64,000 bases of DNA, from assembly GCA_017794825.1 (NCBI GenBank), contig CP051237.1, forward strand, positions 3,554,501 to 3,618,500, read 5' to 3'. Shown here in pieces: positions 25,894 to 35,315 of the stretch. Position 1 is the first letter of the stretch. Each line of letters begins with the position of its first letter. The position numbers and the translations under genes are program-made. The notes beneath the pieces are model-generated. The model was not told the origin of the DNA. It did no database searches and worked only from the letters and a program-made list of their open reading frames with translations. The stretch is from Pararhizobium sp. Lineage in GTDB: Bacteria > Pseudomonadota > Alphaproteobacteria > Rhizobiales > Rhizobiaceae.

Positions 25894-28800
25894 ATGCGGG
25901 TCGTTCATCCCGAAAGTCTGGAGGATGCGCAGGAAATCGCGCGGGTCGCCGGCGGGACCGCCTCTTTCGTCGCCGGCGCGACGGCGCTGCAGCTTTTGTG
26001 GGCGAATGGCGGGACGAAGCCCGAACAACTGATAGATCTCAGCGGGATCGCCGAACTGGAGGGCATTCAGGTCGAGGGCGGCGACATTCGCGTTGGCGCG
26101 CTGACGACGCTCTGTGAGATCGCCAGTGATGAAGACCTGCAAACGGGCGCGCCGTTGCTTGCCCACGCAATCGGATCCGTCGCGGGGCCAGCAGTGCGCA
26201 ACCTCGCCACGATCGGCGGCAATATCGCCAACCGCAATGGCTGCCTATTGCCGGTTCTGCTGGCGTTGCAGGCGCGGCTTGTTGTCTTCCGATCTGGCGC
26301 GTTAGCCGAGATCGCGCTTGGCGACTGGTTGAGAGAAACCCCGACGGCCACGGATATTGTGTGCGCTGTCAATGTGCCCGCATCCGGAGCCGATGCTGTC
26401 TGGATACACCGGAAGGTCGGGTTGCGGCGCGCCTTTACGCCTTCGGTCGTTGCTATCGCTGGCGTTGTCCACGTCGATGGTGACCGGATCGGCGAATGTC
26501 GCATTGCTGTCGGTGGCGGCGTCGTATCGCCGTCGCGGATCGTATCGGCGGAACAGACGCTGCAGGGAAAGAGCATCGAGTCCTGCGACTGGGCGTCCGT
26601 TTCGGACACGATATTGCGCGAAGTGGAGGCGCCGGATGACGTGTTTCGCAGCGGCGCCTATCGCCGCAAGGCGGCGGCCGGCGCGATTGTCCATGCTCTG
26701 AAGGTGAAACTGGGCGGCGTCGCCGATCATGTGCACACAGATCCACCGCCGCCGGCGCTCGCTCGCGAGGAAATCGAACTTGGAAAGCAGACGCTTCCCG
26801 ATCGCTGGTTCACGCGGCCGGACATGCCGGAGAAGGTCGACGCTACGCTCTCCTATCTGACCGACGTGCGGGAAGACGGCATGCTCGTCGGACGCATTCT
26901 CAGAGCCGGCGTTCCGCATGCGCGTCTGGTGAGCATCGACGTCAGCGCGGCTGAAGCATTGCCGGGCGTCGCAGCGGTTGTCACGCACGGGGATATAGAC
27001 GGAGAAAACGGCTTCGGCATCGTCTTTCAGGATCAACCCGCCTTATGCCACGACAAGGTTCGCTATGCCGGAGACCCGGTGGCCGCGGTCGCAGCCGTCG
27101 ACGCCGCGACGGCCGAAGCTGCGCTGGGGCTTATCCGCGTTGAATATGAACCGCTCCCGCTGGTCGACGATACGAAGATCGCGCTCGATCCTCGAAGCGC
27201 GGCTGTGCACGAATCCGGCAATGTGCAGACCGATTTGCATTTCGATCGCGGCGACATCGAAGCCGGGTTTCTCGAGGCGGCGCATGTCGTTGAAGATATC
27301 TATGAAATGCCCCGGCAGATGCACGGCTTCCTGGAAACCGAGGGCGGCTTTGCGCGTTTGGAAGCCGATGGAACGCTGCATGTCGCGGCCGGCGGCCAGC
27401 ACAATTATCGCGACCGAATGCAGCTTTCCCGCATACTCGGCATTCCAGAAGAACGTATTCGCGTGACGTCCAGTCCGACAGGCGGCGCCTTCGGCGGCAA
27501 GGACGAATTGACCGTGCAGCCGGCGCTTGCGCTGCTTGCGCTGAAGAGTGGCAAGGCTGTTCGTCTGCATCTCGATCGCACGGAATCCGTTCTTGCCGGG
27601 ACGAAGCGCAATCCGATGCGGCTGCGCATGCGCACCGGTTGCGACAAGGACGGCCGGCTTGTCGCACAGGAGGTGGACCTCATTTCGGATTCCGGCGCTT
27701 ACGCGTCGCTCAGCCCCGGCGTGCTTGAAACGGCGCTGGAGCACGCCGCCGGTCCCTACGTCATAGACAATATCCGCACGCGGGGTCGACTGGCCTACAC
27801 CAACAATGGCGTGGGCGGCGCGTTTCGCGGCTTCGGCGCGAACCAGATGACCTTCGCAGTGGAATGCCAGATGGATCGGCTGGCGGCGCAGTGCGGCATG
27901 TCGCCGGACGAGATACGCCGGCGCAATCTCAGGAAACCGGGCATGCCGGGCTATCTGGGGCAGCGCGTTTCCCTGACCGAACGATGCAACGAGATGCTGG
28001 ACGCAGCGATGAGCAGTCGCCTGTGGTCCTGCGAGCGGGGCCTCTCGCCGGACGGCGGCGACTATGTCGGCGTCGGCATGGCGCTGAGCTATCAGGGCAA
28101 CGGTCTGGGCACGATCCCGCATGACGAGGGCGGCGGCGTGCTGAGACTGGCCGAGGACGGCCGCATCGAAGCGCTGCTCGGGCTCGACGAACTCGGGCAA
28201 GGGCTCCATGCCGCAATCGCGAGTCAGGTGGCTGACTTTGTTGGCTGCGCGCGCGACGATGTGCGCCCGGTGACCGGCGATACGCTGCTTGCGCCGGATT
28301 CAGGTTCGACAACCGCGTCGCGCGGCTCCTACGTGCTGTGGAACACGGCGCGCCGCACCGCGCCCGAATTTGTGCGGCGAATGACAGCTGCTGCCGGCTC
28401 GCTTCTTGGCAAGGATCCACAGGATCTGTGTCTGGTCGCCGGCGGGATAGCCGACAGACGATCGAACAGCGGCGATCTCCTGATCAGCTATGTGGACCTC
28501 GCGGCGGCGCTCGGTCCGGCCGAGCGGCCAAGCGTTTCGACGCATTTCGCATTTCCGAAGACGGAGCATGACGGCGGAAACGCCCGCTACATTTTCGCTT
28601 TCGGCGCGACGATCGCGCGTGTCGCTGTGTCTCGCGTGACCGGCGAGGCGCGGGTGCTCAATCTGGATTTGCACTCCGCCGCGGGGCCAGTGATCGACGT
28701 GGCCTCCTATCTCGGCCAGATGGAGGGCGGCGCAATCCAGGGTCTGGGATTTACCCTGCTGGAAGATTCCCTGATGCGGGACGGCGCCTATCTGACCACC

Positions 28801-29037
28801 AATCTGGACACCTACATGATGCCGGGCATTGCCGACACGGCCGAGCGGCTGAGCGTTTTCGCGCAGGAAAGCCTCGATGAAGGCGATGATCTGGGCCCGC
28901 GCGGCGTCGGCGAACTGGGCATCGCCTCTGTCACGCCGGCGATCGTCAACGCGGTGGGCGACGCCATCGGCTACTGGCCGTCGCGGACGCCGCTTTCTCC
29001 GGAAGCCATACTTGACCATATGGAGACGATGCAGTGA
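25894..29037 (+). CDS. Xanthine-dehydrogenase-type fusion: FAD domain plus molybdopterin domain
   Basis: A 1047-residue fusion. Residues about 1-280 form the FAD-binding CoxM-like domain (FVAGATALQLLW, ATIGGNIANRNG). Residues about 300-1040 form the XdhB-like molybdenum domain, with GGAFGGKDE near 530, AFRGFGANQ near 643 and the catalytic Glu in RGVGELG near 1006. In many bacteria these are separate subunits. With the [2Fe-2S] protein encoded next it makes a complete molybdenum hydroxylase, probably oxidising hypoxanthine or xanthine, or an N-methylxanthine given the neighbours. The stop shares GTGA with the next start. No XdhC or molybdenum cofactor gene is in the window. Confidence 0.88.
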   Translation: MRVVHPESLEDAQEIARVAGGTASFVAGATALQLLWANGGTKPEQLIDLSGIAELEGIQVEGGDIRVGALTTLCEIASDEDLQTGAPLLAHAIGSVAGPAVRNLATIGGNIANRNGCLLPVLLALQARLVVFRSGALAEIALGDWLRETPTATDIVCAVNVPASGADAVWIHRKVGLRRAFTPSVVAIAGVVHVDGDRIGECRIAVGGGVVSPSRIVSAEQTLQGKSIESCDWASVSDTILREVEAPDDVFRSGAYRRKAAAGAIVHALKVKLGGVADHVHTDPPPPALAREEIELGKQTLPDRWFTRPDMPEKVDATLSYLTDVREDGMLVGRILRAGVPHARLVSIDVSAAEALPGVAAVVTHGDIDGENGFGIVFQDQPALCHDKVRYAGDPVAAVAAVDAATAEAALGLIRVEYEPLPLVDDTKIALDPRSAAVHESGNVQTDLHFDRGDIEAGFLEAAHVVEDIYEMPRQMHGFLETEGGFARLEADGTLHVAAGGQHNYRDRMQLSRILGIPEERIRVTSSPTGGAFGGKDELTVQPALALLALKSGKAVRLHLDRTESVLAGTKRNPMRLRMRTGCDKDGRLVAQEVDLISDSGAYASLSPGVLETALEHAAGPYVIDNIRTRGRLAYTNNGVGGAFRGFGANQMTFAVECQMDRLAAQCGMSPDEIRRRNLRKPGMPGYLGQRVSLTERCNEMLDAAMSSRLWSCERGLSPDGGDYVGVGMALSYQGNGLGTIPHDEGGGVLRLAEDGRIEALLGLDELGQGLHAAIASQVADFVGCARDDVRPVTGDTLLAPDSGSTTASRGSYVLWNTARRTAPEFVRRMTAAAGSLLGKDPQDLCLVAGGIADRRSNSGDLLISYVDLAAALGPAERPSVSTHFAFPKTEHDGGNARYIFAFGATIARVAVSRVTGEARVLNLDLHSAAGPVIDVASYLGQMEGGAIQGLGFTLLEDSLMRDGAYLTTNLDTYMMPGIADTAERLSVFAQESLDEGDDLGPRGVGELGIASVTPAIVNAVGDAIGYWPSRTPLSPEAILDHMETMQ

Positions 29038-29525
29038 GCGTCGCGCCCGTCAGCTTCCGGCTCAACGGCATCGAACGCACGCTTGATGTGGCGGCGGAAA
29101 CGCGGCTTTCCGAAATCCTGCGGGACCTGCTGTGGCTGACCGCGAGCAAGGTCGCCTGCGGTGTGGGGCGGTGCGGGGCCTGCTCGGTCCTGATGAATGG
29201 AAAGCCGGTCAACGCCTGCCTCGTCATGGCCTGGCAGATCGAAGGCGCGGACATTGTCAGCCCGGAAGGTCTCGACATCCTTCCCGAAACCCGGATTGTC
29301 AGGCAGGCGCTGTCGGAGGAAAACGCTTTCCAGTGCGGCTATTGCGCGCCGGGCTTCGTGACCGTGCTCGTGAGCCTGCTTCACAACGACCCTGACGCGG
29401 ACCTGTCGCAGATAAAGGCGGCGCTGGAAGGCAACATATGTCGCTGCACGGGATATCACTCTATATTGCGTGGCGCGCAGGCCGCCGCCGAGGCGGTTCG
29501 CGCCGAGCGCAGCAAATTAACATAA
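29034..29525 (+). CDS. [2Fe-2S] subunit of the xanthine-dehydrogenase-type enzyme
   Basis: A 163-residue two-cluster ferredoxin subunit. The plant-type cluster ligands are in ACGVGRCGACSV...NACL and the second cluster is in QCGYCAPGF...NICRCTGY, which are complete CoxS/XdhA motifs. It begins with GTG inside the stop of the FAD-Mo gene, so the two are coupled. It passes electrons from the molybdenum centre to FAD. Confidence 0.93.
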   Translation: MSVAPVSFRLNGIERTLDVAAETRLSEILRDLLWLTASKVACGVGRCGACSVLMNGKPVNACLVMAWQIEGADIVSPEGLDILPETRIVRQALSEENAFQCGYCAPGFVTVLVSLLHNDPDADLSQIKAALEGNICRCTGYHSILRGAQAAAEAVRAERSKLT

Positions 29526-29540
29526 GGCTCTTTAAGCGCC

Positions 29541-31409
29541 ATGACCGCCCGTACGCCGATCGACGTCGAACTTGACGCCGAGACCGAAATCGCAATCCGC
29601 CAGGACCTGACGCTGACCGCGCTCGGAAAGCGGCCTGCAGACACGTCGCTGCGCGTCGGACGGCTGCTGGACGTCGCGACGAGAACCTGGCGGCAGGACC
29701 AGGAGATCATCATCAAGGGCAGGCGGATCGCCTATGTGGGCGATGCGGGCAGCTATCCTGGCGACGTGGGGCGACGGGCGCACGAGCCTGAGCTTTCCGC
29801 CGTGCCCGGGCTTGGCGAAATCCACAAGCATATCGAGAGTTCGCATCTGACGCCGGAATACGAGGCGGCGCTTGTGCTGCCGCGCGGCAATACCTGGACT
29901 TGCGAGGCAAGCCACGAATTTTCCAATGTGAATGGCGCCAGAACGCTCGATTTCTGGCTGACGGCGCGGGCCGCCGGTTCGCCTCTGAAGATCTTTCCGC
30001 TGCCCGGCTCCGCGGTGCCGCCAACCGGCTACGAGCACGGCGGCGGCTGGTTCGGCTATGACGAGCAGAAACGCTTCATGCAGCAGAGCCTGATGACGGC
30101 GGGTCTCGACGAGGTGATGGACTGGCCGTCAGTCTGGAATCCCGACAATCCTTCCTACGACCGGCTCTGGGGCATGATCCGCGCCACGTTCGAGCGACGG
30201 GGCGTCGTGGAAGGTCACGCGGCTGGCATCCGCGATGCGCCGACCATCAACGCCTTTGCGGCGGCCGGACTATCCTCCGATCACGAGGCTTGGACCGTCG
30301 AGGAATTCTGGGAAAAGCTGACGCACGGCCTGTTCATGGAGCTCAGGATCCACAGCCTGCCGGAGGTCATTGCCGGGCTGCTGGAAAAGGGACTTCAGGA
30401 CTGGTCGCAGATTGCGCTTACGACCGACGATCGCAGCGCCTCCGACACGCTGAAGCTCGGCGCGACGGATTACAATGTCCGGATGGCGATCGAGGCGGGC
30501 CTCGCGCCCGAGATCGCCGTGCAATGCGTCACCATCAATCCGGCCCGCCACATGCGGCTGACGCCCTGGGTCGGATCGATTGCGCCGGGGCGTTACGCCG
30601 ACATTGTCCTGGTGTCAGACATGCAGTCGTTTGCGATCGAAAAGGTCTGGGCCGATGGCGCGCAGGTTTCGGCAGGCAAGACCTATCTTCCTCAAATCCC
30701 GCAGATCGACTGGCCGGACTGGGCGACCAAGACCGTGAACATTGGCCGGGCCGTGACGGCGGAGGACTTCCACATCAGAGCGGAGCCGGGCCGTGAAACA
30801 ATGAAGGCGGCGGTGCTTCGGCCGTTTCACTGGACCGATGATTTCCTGACCTTCGATCTTCCGGTCGAGAATGGTCTCGTCCAGCGCGACGAAAGCCGCA
30901 ACATCACCAAATTCGCCATTGTCGACCGGTTTTCCGGCAAGGCGGCGGTGTCGAAAATGTTCTGGCTCGGCTGCGGTCCGCGCACGCCGGACACGGCGCT
31001 CGCCTGTTCCATGGCCCATGACAAGCACAACATCTGGTGCGCGGGATCGTCCGACGAAGCCATGGCAACGGCCGTCAACGCGATTGCGGAGATGGACGGC
31101 GGCTGGGCGCTGGTGCGCGAAGGCGAAGTGGCGGCGACCGTGCGCTACGAGGTCGCCGGACTGATGAGCAGCCGGACGGCGGAAGAACTCGACGCCGACA
31201 TGCAGGCGCTTTATGCGGAGGGCGAAAAAGTCGACTGGATGTACGAACCGACCTTTCATCCGCGCTGGGGGCCGGGATTTCCCGAGCGGCTGGCGTTCGC
31301 GACGCTGACCTGCGCTCCGTGGCGCTGGGTGCTCGTGGCGCCGAGCGATCATGCGCCGCAGGGTCTGGTCAATGTGGCCACCGGCGAAACCCATCCGGTG
31401 GTTTTCTAA
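29541..31409 (+). CDS. Divergent adenine-deaminase-family protein
   Basis: A 622-residue COG1001 protein. Domain order follows Ade: an N-terminal beta domain, HKHIESSHLTPEY (metal HxH with Lys in place of Ile), CEASHEFSNV, the TTDDRSASDTLKLG loop, GRYADIVLVSD and the C-terminal domain with DKHNIWCAGSS. It keeps the metal ligands, so it is probably active, but differs strongly from the adenine deaminase at 18044. One COG1001 member (Bh0637) is known to accept N6-methyladenine, and another methylated purine is a reasonable guess here. It is the last gene before the polyamine-type importer. Confidence 0.8.
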   Translation: MTARTPIDVELDAETEIAIRQDLTLTALGKRPADTSLRVGRLLDVATRTWRQDQEIIIKGRRIAYVGDAGSYPGDVGRRAHEPELSAVPGLGEIHKHIESSHLTPEYEAALVLPRGNTWTCEASHEFSNVNGARTLDFWLTARAAGSPLKIFPLPGSAVPPTGYEHGGGWFGYDEQKRFMQQSLMTAGLDEVMDWPSVWNPDNPSYDRLWGMIRATFERRGVVEGHAAGIRDAPTINAFAAAGLSSDHEAWTVEEFWEKLTHGLFMELRIHSLPEVIAGLLEKGLQDWSQIALTTDDRSASDTLKLGATDYNVRMAIEAGLAPEIAVQCVTINPARHMRLTPWVGSIAPGRYADIVLVSDMQSFAIEKVWADGAQVSAGKTYLPQIPQIDWPDWATKTVNIGRAVTAEDFHIRAEPGRETMKAAVLRPFHWTDDFLTFDLPVENGLVQRDESRNITKFAIVDRFSGKAAVSKMFWLGCGPRTPDTALACSMAHDKHNIWCAGSSDEAMATAVNAIAEMDGGWALVREGEVAATVRYEVAGLMSSRTAEELDADMQALYAEGEKVDWMYEPTFHPRWGPGFPERLAFATLTCAPWRWVLVAPSDHAPQGLVNVATGETHPVVF

Positions 31410-31444
31410 GGCGAAAATCCACTCGTAGAATCACGATGCGCGTC

Positions 31445-31461
31445 TTTTAGTATTGCTAAAA
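31445..31461. promoter_or_regulatory. Inverted-repeat operator TTTTAG-TATTG-CTAAAA
   Basis: A perfect 6-base inverted repeat 69 bases before the binding-protein start, matching the element at 629-647. The 120-base gap after the Ade-type gene and this operator suggest that the ABC importer has its own promoter. Confidence 0.6.
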
Positions 31462-31529
31462 AAACAGGCAGGAATTACGGTCGCTTAAAAGTCGCGCTCA
31501 TTCAAAACATGCAACAGAAGGGAATGAAA

Positions 31530-32567
31530 ATGACAATGAAAACATGGATGAAAACCGCCGTCGCTCTCGGCGCCCTGGCCATGGGAAGCCAGGCTGCGAT
31601 CGCCCAGGACAAGACCTTCACCATTTCCTGGTGGGGCTACAATGGCGAAAAGCTGAACGCAAACATCATCGAGCCTTTCAAGAAGATGTGCGAGTGCGAA
31701 GTCGTGTTCGAAACCGGCAACAACGCCGACCGGCTGAACAAGCTGAAGATCCGCGGCGGCAAGGGCGTGGACGTGATATTTCTGACCGACAGCTATTCGC
31801 AGATCGGCATCGAGGAAGGCCTGTTCCAGGAAATCGACCGCGCGAAGATCCCGAATGTTGAGGAACTGTACGATCTCGCCCAGGCGCCGCAGGGCAATTA
31901 CGGCCCGGCCTACACGATCGGCCGTATCGGCGTTGTCTACGACGCCGACAAGGTCGATCCGCCGATCGGATCATGGAACGATCTGTGGCGCGACGACCTG
32001 AAGAGCACGATCAGTCTGCCCGGCATCACCACCACGGCCGGTCCGATCGTCGTGCTGCGCGCCGCGGCCCATGCCGGTGTCGACCCCTATACCCAGACTG
32101 ACGAGGCCTTCGTCGCGATCGAGGAAATCAAGCCGAATGTCGTAAAGAACTACAACACCGGTTCGGAACTGGTGAACCTGATCTCGACCGGCGAGGCGAC
32201 CGTCGCCGTGGCGCAGGACTTTACGATGGCTTCGATGACGGCGGCCGTGCCCAGCATGACCTGGGCGACGCTGAGCGACGGCGACATCGCCACGCTCAAC
32301 ACGATCAACATTCCGACCGGGGCCGAGAATGTCGACCTTGCGCTGGAATTCATCAACTTCGTTCTGTCGAAGGAGATTCAGCAGACGGAAGCCGAACAGG
32401 GCGTCGACGCGCCGGTCAACAAGAATGTCGAACTGACCGAGGAGCAGGCGAAGATCTGGACCTACGGCAAGGAGATGATCGACAGCCTGAACCGTGTCGA
32501 TTACGACAAGCTGAACGCCGCCAAGCCGGACTGGATCGACCGCTGGAACGAGATCTTCGGTTCCTGA
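31530..32567 (+). CDS. Spermidine/putrescine-type ABC substrate-binding protein
   Basis: A 345-residue periplasmic binding protein of the PotD/AfuA (SBP family 1/8) type. The Sec signal peptide runs to about residue 26 (AIAQ), then TFTISWWGYNGEKLNANIIEPFKKM and VDVIFLTDSY. I chose the ATG at 31530 because AAGGGA lies 6 bases before it; upstream ATGs at 31509 and 31524 are less well placed. It is the first gene of a complete importer (31530-35315), with an M20 peptidase at the end. The ligand could be a polyamine, an amino acid derivative or a purine breakdown product. Confidence 0.9.
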   Translation: MTMKTWMKTAVALGALAMGSQAAIAQDKTFTISWWGYNGEKLNANIIEPFKKMCECEVVFETGNNADRLNKLKIRGGKGVDVIFLTDSYSQIGIEEGLFQEIDRAKIPNVEELYDLAQAPQGNYGPAYTIGRIGVVYDADKVDPPIGSWNDLWRDDLKSTISLPGITTTAGPIVVLRAAAHAGVDPYTQTDEAFVAIEEIKPNVVKNYNTGSELVNLISTGEATVAVAQDFTMASMTAAVPSMTWATLSDGDIATLNTINIPTGAENVDLALEFINFVLSKEIQQTEAEQGVDAPVNKNVELTEEQAKIWTYGKEMIDSLNRVDYDKLNAAKPDWIDRWNEIFGS

Positions 32568-32578
32568 AGCAAAACCCT

Positions 32579-32608
32579 TGCGGCTCCCGATGATCCTCGG
32601 GAGCCGCA
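32579..32608 (+). terminator. Hairpin between binding protein and permease genes
   Basis: TGCGGCTCCCGA and TCGGGAGCCGCA form a perfect 12-base stem with loop TGATCC, 11 bases after the stop, followed by TTTCC. It probably attenuates read-through so that the binding protein is made in excess over the permeases. Confidence 0.7.
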
Positions 32609-32638
32609 TTTCCTGCAGACCGTCCGGGTGATCGATCG

Positions 32639-33463
32639 ATGAAGCTTTTCCGCAGTTGGAGCCTGGCGCTGCCCGCCACCCTCGCGGTTTTGCTGCTGCT
32701 GGTCATTCCCGTGGCGAGCACCATCGCCACGACCTTTGGCGAATCAGCCGGGCCGTTCGCGCCCTATGTCGCATTCTTCAACAGCGGTTTTCGCCGGACG
32801 GTGCTCTGGCGCACCATAGAGGTGGCGCTGATCACAACGGCCATCTCCCTGGTGATCGGCTTCATCACCGCCTATGTGATCGCCCGCATGCCGGGGCGGC
32901 TGAAGAGCATCGCGATCATCGCCGCCGTCTTTCCCTTGCTGACCGGCGTTGTGGTGCGATCCTTCGCCTGGCTGATCATCCTCGGCAAAAACGGCATTCT
33001 GAACGATTTCCTGATCTGGATCGGCGCGATCGCGGAGCCGCTGTCGATGCTCTATACCGAATTCGCCGTGATCATCGCCATGGTCTATCTTTTCGTGCCG
33101 CTGATGATCCTGACGCTGGTCGGCGTGCTCGAGGGCATTCCGAACGACGTCGTCGAGGCTTCGATTTCACTCGGCGCTTCGCCGGCGGCAACATTCCGGC
33201 AGGTGATATTTCCGCTCGCCATGCCCGGACTGATCGTCGGCGCCGTTCTTGTGTTCACCGGCAGCTTTACCTCCTATGCGACGCCGCAGCTTCTCGGCGG
33301 CGAACGGCAGATGATGATGGGCACGTTCCTTTATCAGCGCGCGATGGTGACCTTCGACTGGGTGGGCGCCTCGACTATCGCCACGATCATGGTGGTCGTG
33401 ACGATCGGCATCGTGCTGATCATGAGCCGGATCGCCCGGCGCCTGAACCCGATGGCGGTGTGA
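32639..33463 (+). CDS. ABC transporter permease, PotB-like
   Basis: A 274-residue inner-membrane permease with about 6 transmembrane segments. The EAA coupling loop is DVVEASISLGASPAATFRQVIFPLAMPGL, normal for polyamine/iron-type importers (BPD_transp_1). It follows the hairpin after the binding-protein gene and precedes the second permease by 4 bases. Confidence 0.92.
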   Translation: MKLFRSWSLALPATLAVLLLLVIPVASTIATTFGESAGPFAPYVAFFNSGFRRTVLWRTIEVALITTAISLVIGFITAYVIARMPGRLKSIAIIAAVFPLLTGVVVRSFAWLIILGKNGILNDFLIWIGAIAEPLSMLYTEFAVIIAMVYLFVPLMILTLVGVLEGIPNDVVEASISLGASPAATFRQVIFPLAMPGLIVGAVLVFTGSFTSYATPQLLGGERQMMMGTFLYQRAMVTFDWVGASTIATIMVVVTIGIVLIMSRIARRLNPMAV

Positions 33464-33467
33464 GGTC

Positions 33468-34256
33468 ATGACCTATCGCATCCATCCGGCCCTGATCGTA
33501 TTCGCCTCGATCGTCTTCTTCTTCCTGCTGGCGCCGCTGGTCATCATCATCGGTTCGGCGCTCAGCGACACGACCTACCTGACCTTTCCGCCGCGCGGCC
33601 TCACGCTGCGCTGGTTCGAGAATATCTTCGAGATGAGCGCGTTCCGCAGGACGGCGGTCACCAGTTTCCAGCTTGCCTTTGCGGGCACGGCCCTGTCGCT
33701 GCTGGTCGGCATCCCGGCCGCCTATGCGCTGAACCGCTACCGGATTGAACTGCCCTCCTGGCTTTCGACGGTCTATGTGCTGCCGATCCTCGTGCCGGAA
33801 ATCGTGTTCGGGTTTTCCCTGATGAAGTCGGTGACCGTTGGCCTCGATACGCCGATTTTCCTGACGCTTCTGATCGGCCATGCGCTGCTGGTGCTGCCCT
33901 ATTCGGTGCGGGTGGTCAGCGCCAGCCTCGCCTCCTTCGACTTCTCGATCGAGGAGGCGGCGATCAGCCTCGGCAGCCCGCCGCTGAAAACCTTCTTCAC
34001 CATCGTGCTGCCGAACATCCGCGCCGGCGTGATCGCCGCCTTCATCCTTGCCTTCATCACCTCGCTCAACGACGTGTCGGTGTCCCTGTTTTTAACCGGG
34101 CCCGGCATTTCCACCCTGCCGATCCAGATTCTCGCGCACATGGAGCAGTTCTTCGATCCGACCATCGCCTCCGTCTCCGTGCTTCTCATGCTGGTGACGG
34201 TCGCCGTGATGGCGATCGTCGAAGCGACCCTCGGCCTGACATTCCTGACCAAGTAG
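33468..34256 (+). CDS. ABC transporter permease, PotC-like
   Basis: A 262-residue inner-membrane permease with about 6 transmembrane segments and the EAA loop SIEEAAISLGSPPLKTFFTIVLPNI. It forms the membrane channel with the preceding permease. It ends directly against the ATPase start (TAG then ATG). Confidence 0.92.
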   Translation: MTYRIHPALIVFASIVFFFLLAPLVIIIGSALSDTTYLTFPPRGLTLRWFENIFEMSAFRRTAVTSFQLAFAGTALSLLVGIPAAYALNRYRIELPSWLSTVYVLPILVPEIVFGFSLMKSVTVGLDTPIFLTLLIGHALLVLPYSVRVVSASLASFDFSIEEAAISLGSPPLKTFFTIVLPNIRAGVIAAFILAFITSLNDVSVSLFLTGPGISTLPIQILAHMEQFFDPTIASVSVLLMLVTVAVMAIVEATLGLTFLTK

Positions 34257-35315
34257 ATGACCGTTTCTCTCGATATCGAATCCATCACCGCCCACTATGG
34301 CCACACGGAAGTGCTGAAAGACCTGTCGCTTTCGGTGAAAGCCGGGGAACTCGTCTCGCTGCTCGGCTCCAGCGGCTGCGGCAAGACGACGACATTGCGC
34401 CTCGTCGCCGGCTTCCTGCCGCCGACGAAGGGCCGCATCAAGCTGGGCGACAAGGACATCACCCGTCTTCCCGCCCATACGCGCAACATCGGCCTGGTTT
34501 TTCAGAACTACGCGCTGTTTCCGCATCTAAGCGTGCTGGAGAACGTCGCCTTCGGTCTGAAGCAGCGCGGCGTCGGATCGGGCGATCGCAAAAAGCGGGC
34601 GTCCGAGATGCTCGATCGCGTCGGCCTGTCGCCCTATGCGGAGCGCTTGCCTGCGGCGCTGTCGGGCGGACAGAAGCAAAGGGTCGCGCTCGCCCGCGCG
34701 CTTGTGATCGAACCGCCGCTTCTGATGTTCGACGAGCCGCTTTCCAATCTCGACGCCAAGCTGCGCATCGACATGCGGGTGGAAATCCGCAAGCTGCAGC
34801 GGGCGAACGGCACGACCTCGCTCTACGTCACGCACGATCAGGAAGAGGCGTTTTCCATCTCCGACCGTGTGGCGATCATGAACGCCGGCAAGATCATGCA
34901 ACTCGATCATCCGGAAGTGCTTTACCAGCGCCCGGCCAACGCCTTTGTCGCGCGCTTCGTCGGTTTCGAGAATCTCGTTCCGATGAAGGTGAGCGAGCGC
35001 GACGGAGACCGGGTGACGGCGGAGGTCGAAGGCGGCGGCTCGATGGCTCTGTCCCAGGACAGTCTCGGGCCGATACCCGACGAATTCGTGCTGGCGGCGC
35101 GGGCCGACGGCCTGTCGGTGCGCCGGTCGGGCGAGGGGCTGCCGGTGACGCTGGGTCTGAGAACCTATCTCGGACGCGCCTACCAGTATCAATGCCAGTC
35201 GACCGCAGGCAACCTGGTCGCCAACGGACCGTTGTCGGAACCAATGGATCAGGGCGGCTCGGCGGTGCTTGCGCCGCATTTCGAGCAATGCTGCATTCTG
35301 CCGGTGGAGGCATGA
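34257..35315 (+). CDS. ABC transporter ATPase, PotA-like
   Basis: A 352-residue ATPase. Walker A is GSSGCGKTT (about residues 37-45), the Q-loop is VFQNYALFPHLSV, the signature is LSGGQKQRVALARAL, Walker B is LLMFDEPLSNLD and the H-loop is VTHDQEEA. A C-terminal TOBE domain (about residues 270-350) is typical for this importer class. It powers the system of 31530-34256. The stop overlaps the start of the M20 peptidase (ATGA). Confidence 0.95.
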   Translation: MTVSLDIESITAHYGHTEVLKDLSLSVKAGELVSLLGSSGCGKTTTLRLVAGFLPPTKGRIKLGDKDITRLPAHTRNIGLVFQNYALFPHLSVLENVAFGLKQRGVGSGDRKKRASEMLDRVGLSPYAERLPAALSGGQKQRVALARALVIEPPLLMFDEPLSNLDAKLRIDMRVEIRKLQRANGTTSLYVTHDQEEAFSISDRVAIMNAGKIMQLDHPEVLYQRPANAFVARFVGFENLVPMKVSERDGDRVTAEVEGGGSMALSQDSLGPIPDEFVLAARADGLSVRRSGEGLPVTLGLRTYLGRAYQYQCQSTAGNLVANGPLSEPMDQGGSAVLAPHFEQCCILPVEA

